From assembly GCA_022760475.1 (NCBI GenBank), contig JALEFZ010000089.1, positions 124,001 through 188,000 on the forward strand: a stretch of 64,000 nt of DNA, written 5' to 3'. The notes under the pieces are model-generated. The model was not told the origin of the DNA and made no database searches. It saw only the letters and a program-made list of their open reading frames with translations. Source of the DNA: Bacteroidia bacterium. Lineage in GTDB: Bacteria > Bacteroidota > Bacteroidia > J057. The translations under genes and the position numbers were made by a program. Positions 33,424 to 43,235 of the stretch are shown here, piece by piece; position 1 is the stretch's first letter; each line of letters begins with the position of its first letter.

Positions 33424-35571
33424 ATGAATCTTTCTTTTAACTTTTCTCCTTATTACCTCTTATTGATTCTGCCACTTGCCGGACTTTTGGCCTGGTGGAT
33501 GTATAGGGGAACAAGGGAGTTTTTGCCCCGTAGTTGGGGGATGATATTGGGAGCATTCCGCTTCCTTGTGTTGAGCATTCTAGCTATTCTTTTGCTGGAA
33601 CTGATGTTGACCTCTCAAAAAGTTATTGTCTATCCGCCTATCGTTGCCCTTTTACAGGACAATTCTGAAAGTCTTTTGATCAATAAGGATTCCGCCTATG
33701 TGAAGGAAGAGTATAAAACTCAATTGAAGGAATTCATGGGGGATTTTGATCCGGAATCCTATTCATTGAACCTCTTTTCCTTTGACAGGGAACTTAGACC
33801 TGGCATTTCTCCAGACTCCCTTGATTTTAACCAAACGGGAACCAATATCTCTAAAGCCATAGAAGAGGTGGGAGATTTGTACCAAAATCAAAACCTTGGG
33901 GCCATGGTTTTGATCAGTGATGGGATTACAACTGAAGGGAGTAATCCTTTGTATGCCATTTCTGGCATGAAACAGCCAGTATACACCGTGCTGCTGGGAG
34001 ACACTACTCCCCAAAGGGATCTCAGGATAAAAAATGTCCTCTTCAATGAGATCGCCTACCTCAAGAATGAGATTCCTGTAAAGGTAATGGTACAATCTAC
34101 TGGTTTCAGCAATGCTGATGTAACGGTTACCCTGAGTGGGCATGGCAAGAAATTGGGCCAGCAAAGGGTCAAACTTAACAGCAATAAACAAGAAGAAGAG
34201 GTATCCTTTTCCTTTAAGCCTGAAGAGGTAGGATTGCAGCAGTATACGATCCGAATTAGCCGCAAGGAGGGAGAATTGACTTACTTAAATAATACGAGAA
34301 GAATCTATATTAATGTCCTGGAAACCCAGGTCAAGATTGCCCTTTTTGCAGGCTCTCCTCACCCTGACTTAGGGGCATTGAAGCAAGCCTTCGAGAGAGA
34401 CAATAGCTATGAGCTGACACAATTTGTCTTAAAATCAAGGGGAAATTTTTATGTGAATCCAAGTAATTTTCCTCTGGAAGATTTTGACTTAATCATTCTG
34501 CACAACTTTCCACAAAGCAATGCCGATGCAGCAATGGTTGACAAAATTCTTCAGGAGGTGAAAAATAACAAGAAACCCATTATGCACTTCATTGGTGCAT
34601 TTACAGATCTAAGGACTATCAGTCCACTATATGAGTACATGGGCATCACTCCCAGAGATTTTACGGGACGATCTGAAGAAGTAATCCCTAACTTCCTTTC
34701 AAAATATAAGGATCATTCTACCTATACATTTGCCCCTACATGGATAAATTGGGCAAATGCATCGCCCCCACTTATAAGGAACCAGTCCAACTGGCAAGCC
34801 AAGCAAACCACAGAGTTATTCGCTACTGCCAAAATCAAAAATGTTGAATTGGACTATCCTGTATTTGGTATTCAGAATCAGTTGGGAAGGAAAAATATGG
34901 TCTTTTTGGGGGAGAACTTTTGGCGAATGAGGGCACATAGCTTCGTGGAGACTGAGGAGTTCGAAAATTTTGATGGCTGGCTCTTTAACATGGTGAAGTG
35001 GCTCATTGTGAATGATGACAAAAGAAGGTTCAAGGTTATTCCCTCCAAAAAGATATTTTCTGGTGGAGAACCTGTGATTTTTAGGGGGCAGGCATATAAC
35101 GATAGCTACAATGCCATAAGTGGGGTAGATATCAAGTTACAACTCACCAATCCCGCTGGAAATGTTGATGATTATTTCCTGAATGAAAGCAGCAATGGAC
35201 AGTATTTCATTGAACTCAACAAACTTGAAGAAGGAACCTATAGGTACAAAGCCGAAGGCCGCAAAGACAACATCAGAATTGGCCAGGATCAGGGACAATT
35301 TTCTATTGGTCGCTCTAATGTTGAGCATTTCCGCCTTCGCGCAGATCGAGAATTGATGCAGCAAGTTGCCCTGCGTACTGGAGGGGAGTTTATTCACGCC
35401 AGAGATATGGGTGATTTGGCACAAAAACTCAAAGATTTACCCGCTATGAAGCCCGTTAGGGATTATAAAAAGGAAAGGGCTGGCTTGAATGAGTTTTTCT
35501 GGCCAATGATGCTGCTTTTGTTGCTTCTCTCCATAGAATGGGTGGTTAGAAAGTTATACAGCCTATTGTGA
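33424..35571 (+). CDS. Membrane protein with von Willebrand A domain and GATase-like domain
   Basis: A 715-residue inner-membrane protein. Two helices at the N-terminus (about 8-28 and 38-62) and one at the C-terminus (about 690-708) frame a large periplasmic portion. A VWA domain (about 70-230) has an intact MIDAS: Asp79-x-Ser81-x-Ser83 in QDNSESL, Thr in TGTNISKAI, and Asp166 in LISDGITTEG. A strand-rich section follows, then a class-I glutamine-amidotransferase-like Rossmann unit (about 300-480, ALFAGSPHPDLG and FDLIILHNFPQ) and further beta domains. Similar Bacteroidota proteins are of unknown role, perhaps in envelope assembly. It stands alone between fabG-SMI1 and the cryptochrome gene. 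Confidence 0.8.
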   Translation: MNLSFNFSPYYLLLILPLAGLLAWWMYRGTREFLPRSWGMILGAFRFLVLSILAILLLELMLTSQKVIVYPPIVALLQDNSESLLINKDSAYVKEEYKTQLKEFMGDFDPESYSLNLFSFDRELRPGISPDSLDFNQTGTNISKAIEEVGDLYQNQNLGAMVLISDGITTEGSNPLYAISGMKQPVYTVLLGDTTPQRDLRIKNVLFNEIAYLKNEIPVKVMVQSTGFSNADVTVTLSGHGKKLGQQRVKLNSNKQEEEVSFSFKPEEVGLQQYTIRISRKEGELTYLNNTRRIYINVLETQVKIALFAGSPHPDLGALKQAFERDNSYELTQFVLKSRGNFYVNPSNFPLEDFDLIILHNFPQSNADAAMVDKILQEVKNNKKPIMHFIGAFTDLRTISPLYEYMGITPRDFTGRSEEVIPNFLSKYKDHSTYTFAPTWINWANASPPLIRNQSNWQAKQTTELFATAKIKNVELDYPVFGIQNQLGRKNMVFLGENFWRMRAHSFVETEEFENFDGWLFNMVKWLIVNDDKRRFKVIPSKKIFSGGEPVIFRGQAYNDSYNAISGVDIKLQLTNPAGNVDDYFLNESSNGQYFIELNKLEEGTYRYKAEGRKDNIRIGQDQGQFSIGRSNVEHFRLRADRELMQQVALRTGGEFIHARDMGDLAQKLKDLPAMKPVRDYKKERAGLNEFFWPMMLLLLLLSIEWVVRKLYSLL

Positions 35572-35692
35572 TCTAAGGGTGAAATCTTGCGGCAGCCTAA
35601 CTGTACAGGGCTTTTTTCCTTATGCCGACTCCTTTTTGTAAAAAATATCGCACATTTCTAAACCTTTCCAACTTTCTGTTAGTTCTGAAAGT

Positions 35693-37147
35693 ATGAAATG
35701 GGAACGAGGAATACTTTGGTTTAGAAATGACTTGCGCCTCCATGATAATGAAGCGCTTACCAAGGCTATTGAGAATGTGGGCAAAATCATCCCTGTGTAC
35801 ATTTTGGATGAACGTCAACTCAAAAAATCTCCCTTTGGCTTCCCTAAAATCGGACCCCACCGCGCTCAATTTTTACTGGATTCGGTAAGGGTTCTCAAAA
35901 AGCGACTTCAAGAGAAGGGCAGCGATTTGATATTCCGAATCGGTAAACCTGAGGAGCTAATTCCCAAATTGTCTGAAGAATATGCTGCAAAAGGTGTCTT
36001 TGCACACTGTGAGGTAACATACGAAGAAACCAATGTAGAGGAAGCGCTCGAAAACGCCCTCTTCAAAAATGGAGTGTCACTCGAAATGTATTGGGGAGCA
36101 AGCCTTTATCATTTGGCGGACTTGCCGATGCCTGTGCGTTCCTTGCCGGATATATTCACTCAGTTTAGAAAAGAGGTCGAAAAGTTCAGCAAGGTAAGGC
36201 CTACATTCGGCACCCCTGATAACATCCGTTCACCTTTCATTGAGAATCCTGGTGAGATTCCTGCTTTGGAAGATTTGGGCCTAGAGGCACCTAAAAGAGA
36301 TTCCAGGTCTGTGCTAAAGTTTGGTGGTGGTGAAATTGAAGCATTGGACAGGTTAAACACCTATTTTTGGGAAGAAGATAGGCTAAAAGAATACAAAGAA
36401 ACCAGAAATGGACTCGTGGGCGGGGGATACTCATCAAAGTTTTCTCCCTGGTTGGCACTTGGGTGCATTTCTCCAAGGAAAATCTACGAAGAGGTAAAAA
36501 GATATGAGAAAGTTCGTAAGAAAAACTCTTCGACTTATTGGTTGGTTTTCGAACTGATCTGGAGAGACTATTTCAGATTTGTGGCCAAGCAGCATGGCAA
36601 TACCCTCTTCTTAAAGGGAGGGGTCAAAGGCGAAATTAGCAATTGGGACGATGACATGGCGAGGTTTGAGTTGTGGGCCAATGGAGAGACTGGAATCCCC
36701 TTTATTGATGCAAACATGCGGGAACTTAAACTCACTGGATTTATGTCAAATCGTGGGAGACAAAATGTAGCTTCCTTTTTGGTAAAGGACTTGAATCTTG
36801 ATTGGAGGATGGGGGCTGAATGGTTTGAGTACATGCTGATTGACTATGATGTTTGTAGCAACTGGGGCAATTGGAATTATGTAGCGGGCATTGGCAATGA
36901 TCCCAGAGAGAACAGGTATTTCAATATCCTCTCACAGGCGAGCAGGTACGATGGAAAGGGTGAATATGTCAAACTCTGGATTCCAGAACTTGGGAACTTG
37001 CCTGTATCGATGGTACATACTCCATACCTTTCTTATAGAAAAGAATTAATGAAGTTTGATGTTGAACTGGGCAGGGACTATCCCCACCCACTGATCAAAC
37101 TCGGAGCAGGTAAAAACGAGGCAAGAAAATTTGCCCATAGGAAATAA
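35693..37147 (+). CDS. DASH-type cryptochrome / photolyase
   Basis: A 484-residue flavoprotein of the cryptochrome/photolyase family that uses light to repair cyclobutane pyrimidine dimers, in DASH members mostly in single-stranded DNA. The photolyase alpha/beta domain opens with GILWFRNDLRLHDNEAL. The DASH-specific linker DLPMPVRSLPDIFTQFRKEV is clear. The FAD domain shows TRNGLVGGGYSSKFSPWLALG, IWRDYFRF, and VCSNWGNWNYVAGIGNDPR. All core stretches are present. It is monocistronic, with an AT-rich region ahead of it and about 230 bases before a downstream terminator. A signalling role cannot be excluded but sequence favours repair. Confidence 0.93.
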   Translation: MKWERGILWFRNDLRLHDNEALTKAIENVGKIIPVYILDERQLKKSPFGFPKIGPHRAQFLLDSVRVLKKRLQEKGSDLIFRIGKPEELIPKLSEEYAAKGVFAHCEVTYEETNVEEALENALFKNGVSLEMYWGASLYHLADLPMPVRSLPDIFTQFRKEVEKFSKVRPTFGTPDNIRSPFIENPGEIPALEDLGLEAPKRDSRSVLKFGGGEIEALDRLNTYFWEEDRLKEYKETRNGLVGGGYSSKFSPWLALGCISPRKIYEEVKRYEKVRKKNSSTYWLVFELIWRDYFRFVAKQHGNTLFLKGGVKGEISNWDDDMARFELWANGETGIPFIDANMRELKLTGFMSNRGRQNVASFLVKDLNLDWRMGAEWFEYMLIDYDVCSNWGNWNYVAGIGNDPRENRYFNILSQASRYDGKGEYVKLWIPELGNLPVSMVHTPYLSYRKELMKFDVELGRDYPHPLIKLGAGKNEARKFAHRK

Positions 37148-37380
37148 AGATGCTTGTTGGTTTGAAGGTGAAAGGCTGGTCTTCGAGAGAAGGCTGGCCT
37201 AACTTTTTGGGGTTTAAAGTTAAGTACGATTGGTACAAGTACAACTTGTCTTGCTGAGCCTAAGCTGAGCATTTTCTCCAGTTGGGTAAAATTCTTTTTC
37301 CAAGCCTGTGACCAAAAATTATCACCACAATCTAAAAAGTGAAATTTGTAATAGAATTTCGTGCTTATAATTAGGGGTTT

Positions 37381-37408
37381 AGGACGGCAGGGATGCCGTC
37401 CTTTTTTA
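37381..37408 (+). terminator. Intrinsic terminator downstream of the cryptochrome gene
   Basis: A perfect 9-bp stem (AGGACGGCA against TGCCGTCCT) with a GGGA loop, followed by six T. It ends at the stop codon of the convergent RlmI gene. The T-run is only on the + side, so it ends + transcripts. Confidence 0.85.
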
Positions 37409-38590
37409 TTCTACCTGCAATACCAAACCCTTCAAGTATTCCCCTTCTGGGTGATAGATATTGACAGGGTGATCTGGTGGCTGATGGAGCTGGTGAAGGA
37501 TTTGTACCCTCCTGTGACTCTGAGAGGCAGCTGTGAAAACGGCCTTTCGGAAGTGGTCCGCCGAAACTACCTGTGAACAGGAAAAGGTGAAGAGAATGCC
37601 ATTGGGCCTAATTTGCTCGAAAGCCAGTCGATTGATTTTCCTGTAGCCCTTCAATGCCCTGTCCAGAACTTTATGATGCTTGGCAAAGGCTGGAGGGTCA
37701 AGGACAATCAAGTCATATTTGTGGTGAATATCTTTTAGGAATTCAAAGGCATCCTGGGTAAAAGATTGATGCCGACTTTCCTCACCAAAATTCAGTGCTA
37801 CATTTTTATCAGTTAATTCTATCGCCTTGGCAGAGGAGTCAATGGAATCTACCGATTGGGCACCTCCAGCCAAAGAAGCCACAGAAAAACCACCAGTATA
37901 GCAAAAGGTATTCAAGACATCCTTGCCTTGGGAATATTCTCCGAGCAACCTGCGATTTTCACGCTGGTCAACAAAAAAGCCTGTCTTCTGACCCCCTTCA
38001 GCATCTACTTCGTAGCTTAGTCCATATTCTTTCCCTTTCCAGGCTTGACTTTGGCCAAACAAATAGCCGTCCTCCGCCCCCAGTTCTGCTTTAAAGGGTA
38101 CAGCCTGAGCACTTTTGTCATAGACTGCCTCGATGATTTCTGGAAGTTCTTCCTGAATCAACTCAGCCAGTAATGTTCGTATATGATAAAAGCCCACCGA
38201 ATGGCATTGGACCACCGCCAAACTGCCATAGACATCCACAATCAAGCCCGGAAATCCATCACCTTCTCCATGAATCAAGCGGAACATATTTGTTTGTGCA
38301 TTCCCAATCAAGCCCAAAGAACGCCTCAGCGAAATCGCATGTCCCAGCTTTTCTTTCCAAAATTCCCTGTCTATTTCTCTTTTCTTAAAAGAAAATACCC
38401 TCACCATGATGCTTCCAATCTGAAAATGTCCAGTACCGAGGTATTGACCATCATTATCATAAACCTCTACAACTTCTCCTTCCTTGAGATCAGGAGATTT
38501 CTTCTGAATGGCACCCGAAAAAACCCATGGGTGAAAACGACGGAGGGAACTGTCTTTTCCCTTTTTTAAAGTGATGGGCTGATATTTCAT
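37406..38590 (-). CDS. rlmI: Class I rRNA methyltransferase, RlmI type (PUA + SAM domain)
   Basis: Predicted SAM-dependent 23S rRNA cytosine-5 methyltransferase of the RlmI/YccW group, 394 residues. A PUA domain (about 1-75, KKGKDSSLRRFHPWVFSGAI) is followed by a central EEHEE domain and a Rossmann SAM domain. The SAM domain has DVLNTFCYTGGFSVASLAGG and DSIDSSAKAI, then the catalytic-region motif LDPPAFAK. The cysteine in FTFSCSQ near residue 335 is the expected nucleophile. The gene name is by family only; related proteins methylate other positions. It is monocistronic and convergent with the cryptochrome gene. Confidence 0.87.
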   Translation of the reverse strand: MKYQPITLKKGKDSSLRRFHPWVFSGAIQKKSPDLKEGEVVEVYDNDGQYLGTGHFQIGSIMVRVFSFKKREIDREFWKEKLGHAISLRRSLGLIGNAQTNMFRLIHGEGDGFPGLIVDVYGSLAVVQCHSVGFYHIRTLLAELIQEELPEIIEAVYDKSAQAVPFKAELGAEDGYLFGQSQAWKGKEYGLSYEVDAEGGQKTGFFVDQRENRRLLGEYSQGKDVLNTFCYTGGFSVASLAGGAQSVDSIDSSAKAIELTDKNVALNFGEESRHQSFTQDAFEFLKDIHHKYDLIVLDPPAFAKHHKVLDRALKGYRKINRLAFEQIRPNGILFTFSCSQVVSADHFRKAVFTAASQSHRRVQILHQLHQPPDHPVNIYHPEGEYLKGLVLQVE

Positions 38591-38730
38591 CCTGTAAAAC
38601 TAGGAGATAATCTTTAAAATTCTTGGCATATAATTAAAATGACTCCCCTTTGAAAAGAGAAGCCATTTGTATCGAGAACAAAATGTCAAGTAGAATGAAA
38701 GAAGTTGGAACCGTAGCAGTTCTGTTTGGT

Positions 38731-40458
38731 TTAGTACTTAAGGATCTTTTTAGACCAAAGATAAGCGCCTTTACGAAACTGAATGATGTAGATCCCTTTT
38801 GCCCATTGATGAGTGCTCAACTGATTTCTTCCTGGCGAAATCAAGCCCTTGTAAAGCTGTTTTCCTCTTAAGTCTATAATACCAATTTCTACTTGCTCAG
38901 TGAGTGTGGACTCAAGACTTAGTAATTGCAAATCCGCAAAATGGGTAAAATCAATGTGGGTCTCCAATAAGGCCTCGTTATTTACCCCTCCAATTTCGGG
39001 GATAGACACAGAATCACAATAGGTGGAAGTACAGGTAGTTTCTACATTGATTGAATCAAACACAGTCATACAAACCTGATAGGTCCCCGGAGCATTGTAG
39101 GTGTGGGAAGGGTTTGTCCCTGGCGCTGTAAGAAGGAAATTCCCATCACCAAAATCCCATTCAACCCAGTCGATGGTGCTGGTTGTGCTTTGCATTTCCA
39201 ACGAAACGGTAAGACCCTTGATGCTGTCGGTAAAATAGTCATTCAATTGGTGGAAAGAACAATTATACCTTGAGGCTTTCAACTGGACACAAAATGTATC
39301 ACCACAAATGGTATCAGCCTTGAATCCATAGGAATAAACGCAAAATGGGTAAACACCAGCTGAAGGATAGGTGTATTTCAAGCTGTCTCCAGGGATGCCT
39401 GGAATCACCACGCCATTGCCCATGTCCCAGGAAATAGAGTCTACCAGTCCTGTGGAGGTATCCAATGCTTCCAAATAGAGATTGTTGAAGTTATATGTGA
39501 ATTGAGATTGAATATTCAATTCTTCACAGCTCAAGAAACAGTTTTGAACGTTGACCTGAACCGTGTCTCGGTTGATACAACCCAGGTTGTTAATGGTTCG
39601 AATATAGGTGCTGTTGGTAGTAGGGGATGCAAGGGGAGAGGGACAATTATAGCAGGAAAGGCCAGGAGTATTGTTCCAGCTAACTAAATTGCCGTTCAAT
39701 GCAGGAAGTTGAATGGTATCACCCTGACAAATTGTGGTATCTGTAAAAGTACGCACACCTGCCAATTGCCTGATTTCGCCAGCTGACAATGCCCGATTGT
39801 ACATCCTCAAGTCATCTATTTTTCCATTGAAAAACTCATATCCACCCAGACCATTGAAGCTGTCATGCTTCCCCGCGGTTCCAATGTTTCCTGAATAAGC
39901 AAGTGAGCCACCGTTTCCGTTATAGGTACCACAGTCATTTATTCCATTTACATACAGATCCATGTCAAGCGGACCTCTGATTACTATTGCCAAATGAATC
40001 CAGGTATTAAGGGCTAGGGTAGTGGTACCTAATTTTGACCTTCTCCATGAGGGACCGATGAATCCTCCATCTCCATAACCGCAAGCCAGCCTCCCGCTGC
40101 TCACAATTACCATCCAGACTCCGTGATAAGAGTCGTCATTATAATTGTTTCTGAATGCAACATTTGGATCAGAATCGTAAAGCTCAACCCATGCTGATAC
40201 TGTTATAGGTAAGGGGGCTTGCAAATTATTGCTGTCTATAAATTGGACAAAGTCGTTGATGCCATCCAGTTCAACAGCCCCATTTGGGTTGCCGAACCTG
40301 TCAGTAGCATAGGTTCCTCCAAAGAGGGTTCCATGGTTGAAGTTTCCACTTTGGTCCAGGCAATTGCCATCGAATGGATAATGAGCTACCAATCCTGCTT
40401 GGGAGTAGGCCGAAAGAATAAGAAAAAGAAGGGTGAATAAAGAGAAAGTGTATTTCAT
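38731..40458 (-). CDS. Secreted LamG/PKD protein with T9SS sorting domain
   Basis: 575 residues. Signal peptide (about 1-19, ending YSQ), then a concanavalin-type LamG domain (about 22-230, with GLVAHYPFDGNCLDQSGNFN at the start and IDDLRMYNRALSAGEIRQL at the end). Two PKD-type Ig domains follow, with VDSISWDMGNG and DWVEWDFGDGNFLLTAPG. A T9SS sorting domain ends it (about 500-575, VEIGIIDLRGKQLYKG, ending WSKKILKY). It is a surface or secreted glycan- or protein-binding module without a visible enzyme. Cysteine-rich spacers such as CQGDTIQL and CYNCPSP resemble the gliding-type repeats of this phylum. Ligand unknown. Confidence 0.85.
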   Translation of the reverse strand: MKYTFSLFTLLFLILSAYSQAGLVAHYPFDGNCLDQSGNFNHGTLFGGTYATDRFGNPNGAVELDGINDFVQFIDSNNLQAPLPITVSAWVELYDSDPNVAFRNNYNDDSYHGVWMVIVSSGRLACGYGDGGFIGPSWRRSKLGTTTLALNTWIHLAIVIRGPLDMDLYVNGINDCGTYNGNGGSLAYSGNIGTAGKHDSFNGLGGYEFFNGKIDDLRMYNRALSAGEIRQLAGVRTFTDTTICQGDTIQLPALNGNLVSWNNTPGLSCYNCPSPLASPTTNSTYIRTINNLGCINRDTVQVNVQNCFLSCEELNIQSQFTYNFNNLYLEALDTSTGLVDSISWDMGNGVVIPGIPGDSLKYTYPSAGVYPFCVYSYGFKADTICGDTFCVQLKASRYNCSFHQLNDYFTDSIKGLTVSLEMQSTTSTIDWVEWDFGDGNFLLTAPGTNPSHTYNAPGTYQVCMTVFDSINVETTCTSTYCDSVSIPEIGGVNNEALLETHIDFTHFADLQLLSLESTLTEQVEIGIIDLRGKQLYKGLISPGRNQLSTHQWAKGIYIIQFRKGAYLWSKKILKY

Positions 40459-40568
40459 TGGATTAATTTGATTGTGCTGTCTAATTATACAAATTTTTTC
40501 CCTGACAGATCACAGGAAAGAAAATCAATTTTTGTTTTATCTTGTTCTCTTTAAAAATCTACCCTGCT

Positions 40569-43136
40569 ATGAATAGAATAATCATCCTTACAGGAATTAT
40601 CCTGGGTTTTATTCAACTGAATGCCCAGAATAAATATGACCTGAACTATTATCTCCCCGAATTTACAGTAGAGAATACGAATGTTCCTACACCTAAAGAA
40701 GTCATTGGCCATGAGGTAGGAGACATGCACATAAGTCATGACCGATTGGTCCAATATATGTACAAGGTCGCCGAGAGCTCAGAAAGGGTAAAACTCGAGC
40801 GCCTGGGTTGGACATTCGAGACCCGCCAACAATTGGTTTTGGTCATTACTTCTCCCGAAAACCACAAACGCCTGGACGAAATCAGGGAGCAACACCTCAA
40901 TCTTACTGACCCACAAAGTTCTGCTTCTGTGGACATCAAGGACATGCCGGTGGTAATTTACCAGGGTTTCAGTATCCACGGAAATGAGCCAAGTGGTGCC
41001 AATGGAGCACTTGCACTGGCGTATTACTATGCTGCGGCTGGAAATCCAAAATTGAAAGAACAACTAGACAATGCAGTCATTTTATTGGACCCTTCTCTAA
41101 ACCCTGATGGCCTTAATCGCTTCGCCTCATGGGTGAATACCTCCCGAAGTGTGTTTGAACTCAATGGAGATCCCCAAAACAGGGAGCAAAATGAAATGTG
41201 GCCAGGAGGAAGGACCAATCACTTTTGGTTTGACCTGAACCGTGATTGGCTGCCTGTTCAGCTACCTGAGTCCAGAAATCGAATCGCATATTTCCATAAA
41301 TGGAAGCCCAATATCCTGACAGATCATCATGAGATGGGAACCAATTCCACCTTTTTCTTCCAGCCGGGAATCCCTTCGAGGAACAATCCCAATACACCTG
41401 CTCGAAATTTTGAGTTGACAGAGGAGATTGGAACCTACCATGCCAAGGCATTGGATGAGATTGGGTCTCTGTATTACTCCAAGGAAAGTTTCGATGACTT
41501 TTATTATGGCAAGGGTTCTACTTTCCCGGACATCAATGGTGGGATTGGAATTCTTTTCGAACAGGCTTCTTCCCGTGGGCATAAGCAAGAAAGTGTCAAT
41601 GGAATGTTGGAATTTCCCTTTACCATCCGCAATCAGGTGAGGACAGGCCTATCTACCCTTGAGGCAGGGGTGTCTATGCGGGAAGATTTGTTGGCATACC
41701 AGAGAGATTTCTACAAAGAATCTATAAAAATGTCCAAAAAGGATGCGAACAAAGGCATTGTCTTTGGAAACCAAAATGATAGGTCAAGGACTGAGGCTTT
41801 TGTGGAGATCATGTCCAGGCATGGCATAGATGTTCATCCTTTAGCTCAGGACATGACTGTTAATGGCAAGAATTACAAAAAGGAATACAGTTTTGGCGTT
41901 TCCCTTGATCAGGCTCAATACAGGCTCATCAAAATCATGTTTGAGCAGCCAGTCAGCTTCCAGGACAGCCTCTTTTATGATGTATCTGCATGGACGCTGC
42001 CCCTGGCCTTCAACCTGCAGTTCGATTATGTAGACTCAAAACTGGATTCGAAATTTGCAGATGGTGGGGCATTTAACCCACTTTACGAGCCCAAAAACGA
42101 TCTCAAAATAAGCAATTACGGATATGCCTTTTCCTGGGGAGATTATTTCTCTCCGTTTATGGTTAACTGGCTGCAGGGGGTTGGACTTAGGGCAAAGGTA
42201 GCTACGGATTCATTTACCGCTGAAGGAAGATTGTTTTTACCAGGTAGTATCATAGTTCCTGTTCAGCAGCAATCAAAAAATCCAAGAGAGGTATTTGAGT
42301 TGATGAAGTATTTGGAAAAAGTTACTGAACCCGAAATTGTAGCGCTAACAACCGGAGCCACTGGCGGAATTAACCTGGGAAGTAGAAAAATATCTACTGT
42401 TACAGAACCCCGTATTGCCATGTTGGTAGAAGGAGGTGTAAGGTCTTACGACGCGGGTGAAGTCTGGCATTTGCTGGATACCAGGTATAACATTGCTGTG
42501 TCTCACCTTCCTCTACGGAATATGGGGCGAATTGACCTGGATCGATACAATACCCTGATCATGGTAGATGGCTCCTACAACAGCCTGTCCAAAAAAGATG
42601 TTGGTAAACTGAAAGACTGGGTCAGAAAGGGAGGAAAGATCATTGCTTTCAAACGAGCCAATGAATGGCTCGCCAAAAATAAAATCATCAAAGTAGCCTT
42701 TGATAAGGTGGAGGATGATACCACCGGAAGAGAGGATTACGAAGACCTGAGCAACATTCGAGGTGCCCAGGTAACTGGAGGAGCCATTTTCGAGGCAGAC
42801 CTGGATATCAGTCATCCCCTGGGGTATGGGTATACAGAGCGTAGCCTTCCCATTTTTGTGAATGGAACTACCTATATGAAAGTTCCTCCCAATCCATATG
42901 CCTATCCGCTGAAGTATGGGGATGATCCATTATTGAGCGGGTATATCTCCGAAGAAAACCTTCAGAGAATGAAGGGAAAGGCGGCTGTGCTTGTCTCTCG
43001 TTTTGGAAGTGGAAGGGTAATTTCTTTTGGTTTCAATCCCAATTTCAGGGCATTTTGGTACGGAACCAATAAGTTATTCATGAATGCCATTTTCTTTGGC
43101 GATCAGATCAGTAGCCAAGCTGCCTTGGGGGAGTAG
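40569..43136 (+). CDS. M14 family zinc carboxypeptidase, secreted
   Basis: 855 residues from the ATG at 40569, which gives a clean signal peptide (ending LNAQ); the longer frame begins at TTG 40542. The M14 domain has the zinc motif H137-G-N-E140 in FSIHGNEPSG and a histidine in DHHEMGTN (His253/His254). It also has LLDPSLNPDGLNRF, and ILFEQASSRG with the probable catalytic glutamate. After residue 400 the protein has extra alpha/beta modules including a GATase-like section (MLVEGGVRSYDAG, YNTLIMVDGSY). Such long M14 proteins are common in Bacteroidota and act on peptides in the periplasm or outside. No T9SS signal is seen, so periplasmic is more likely. The gene ends at a symmetrical terminator. 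Confidence 0.88.
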   Translation: MNRIIILTGIILGFIQLNAQNKYDLNYYLPEFTVENTNVPTPKEVIGHEVGDMHISHDRLVQYMYKVAESSERVKLERLGWTFETRQQLVLVITSPENHKRLDEIREQHLNLTDPQSSASVDIKDMPVVIYQGFSIHGNEPSGANGALALAYYYAAAGNPKLKEQLDNAVILLDPSLNPDGLNRFASWVNTSRSVFELNGDPQNREQNEMWPGGRTNHFWFDLNRDWLPVQLPESRNRIAYFHKWKPNILTDHHEMGTNSTFFFQPGIPSRNNPNTPARNFELTEEIGTYHAKALDEIGSLYYSKESFDDFYYGKGSTFPDINGGIGILFEQASSRGHKQESVNGMLEFPFTIRNQVRTGLSTLEAGVSMREDLLAYQRDFYKESIKMSKKDANKGIVFGNQNDRSRTEAFVEIMSRHGIDVHPLAQDMTVNGKNYKKEYSFGVSLDQAQYRLIKIMFEQPVSFQDSLFYDVSAWTLPLAFNLQFDYVDSKLDSKFADGGAFNPLYEPKNDLKISNYGYAFSWGDYFSPFMVNWLQGVGLRAKVATDSFTAEGRLFLPGSIIVPVQQQSKNPREVFELMKYLEKVTEPEIVALTTGATGGINLGSRKISTVTEPRIAMLVEGGVRSYDAGEVWHLLDTRYNIAVSHLPLRNMGRIDLDRYNTLIMVDGSYNSLSKKDVGKLKDWVRKGGKIIAFKRANEWLAKNKIIKVAFDKVEDDTTGREDYEDLSNIRGAQVTGGAIFEADLDISHPLGYGYTERSLPIFVNGTTYMKVPPNPYAYPLKYGDDPLLSGYISEENLQRMKGKAAVLVSRFGSGRVISFGFNPNFRAFWYGTNKLFMNAIFFGDQISSQAALGE

Positions 43137-43162
43137 GCTCCTATTAATGCTAGGTAAAAAAT

Positions 43163-43196
43163 TAGCCTGTCAGAATTAATCCTGACAGGCTATCTT
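43163..43196. terminator. Bidirectional terminator between M14 and flippase genes
   Basis: A perfect 11-bp stem (TAGCCTGTCAG against CTGACAGGCTA) with an AATTAATC loop, preceded by A-rich and followed by T-rich sequence. It separates two convergent genes. Confidence 0.85.
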
Positions 43197-43235
43197 ATTT
43201 GAATCCAATCTGATTGATAGGAATCTCAGTTATAG

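Noticed and set aside
38650..38871. 73-codon plus-strand frame
   Set aside because: Mostly opposite the sorting domain of the LamG/PKD gene, no supporting signal.
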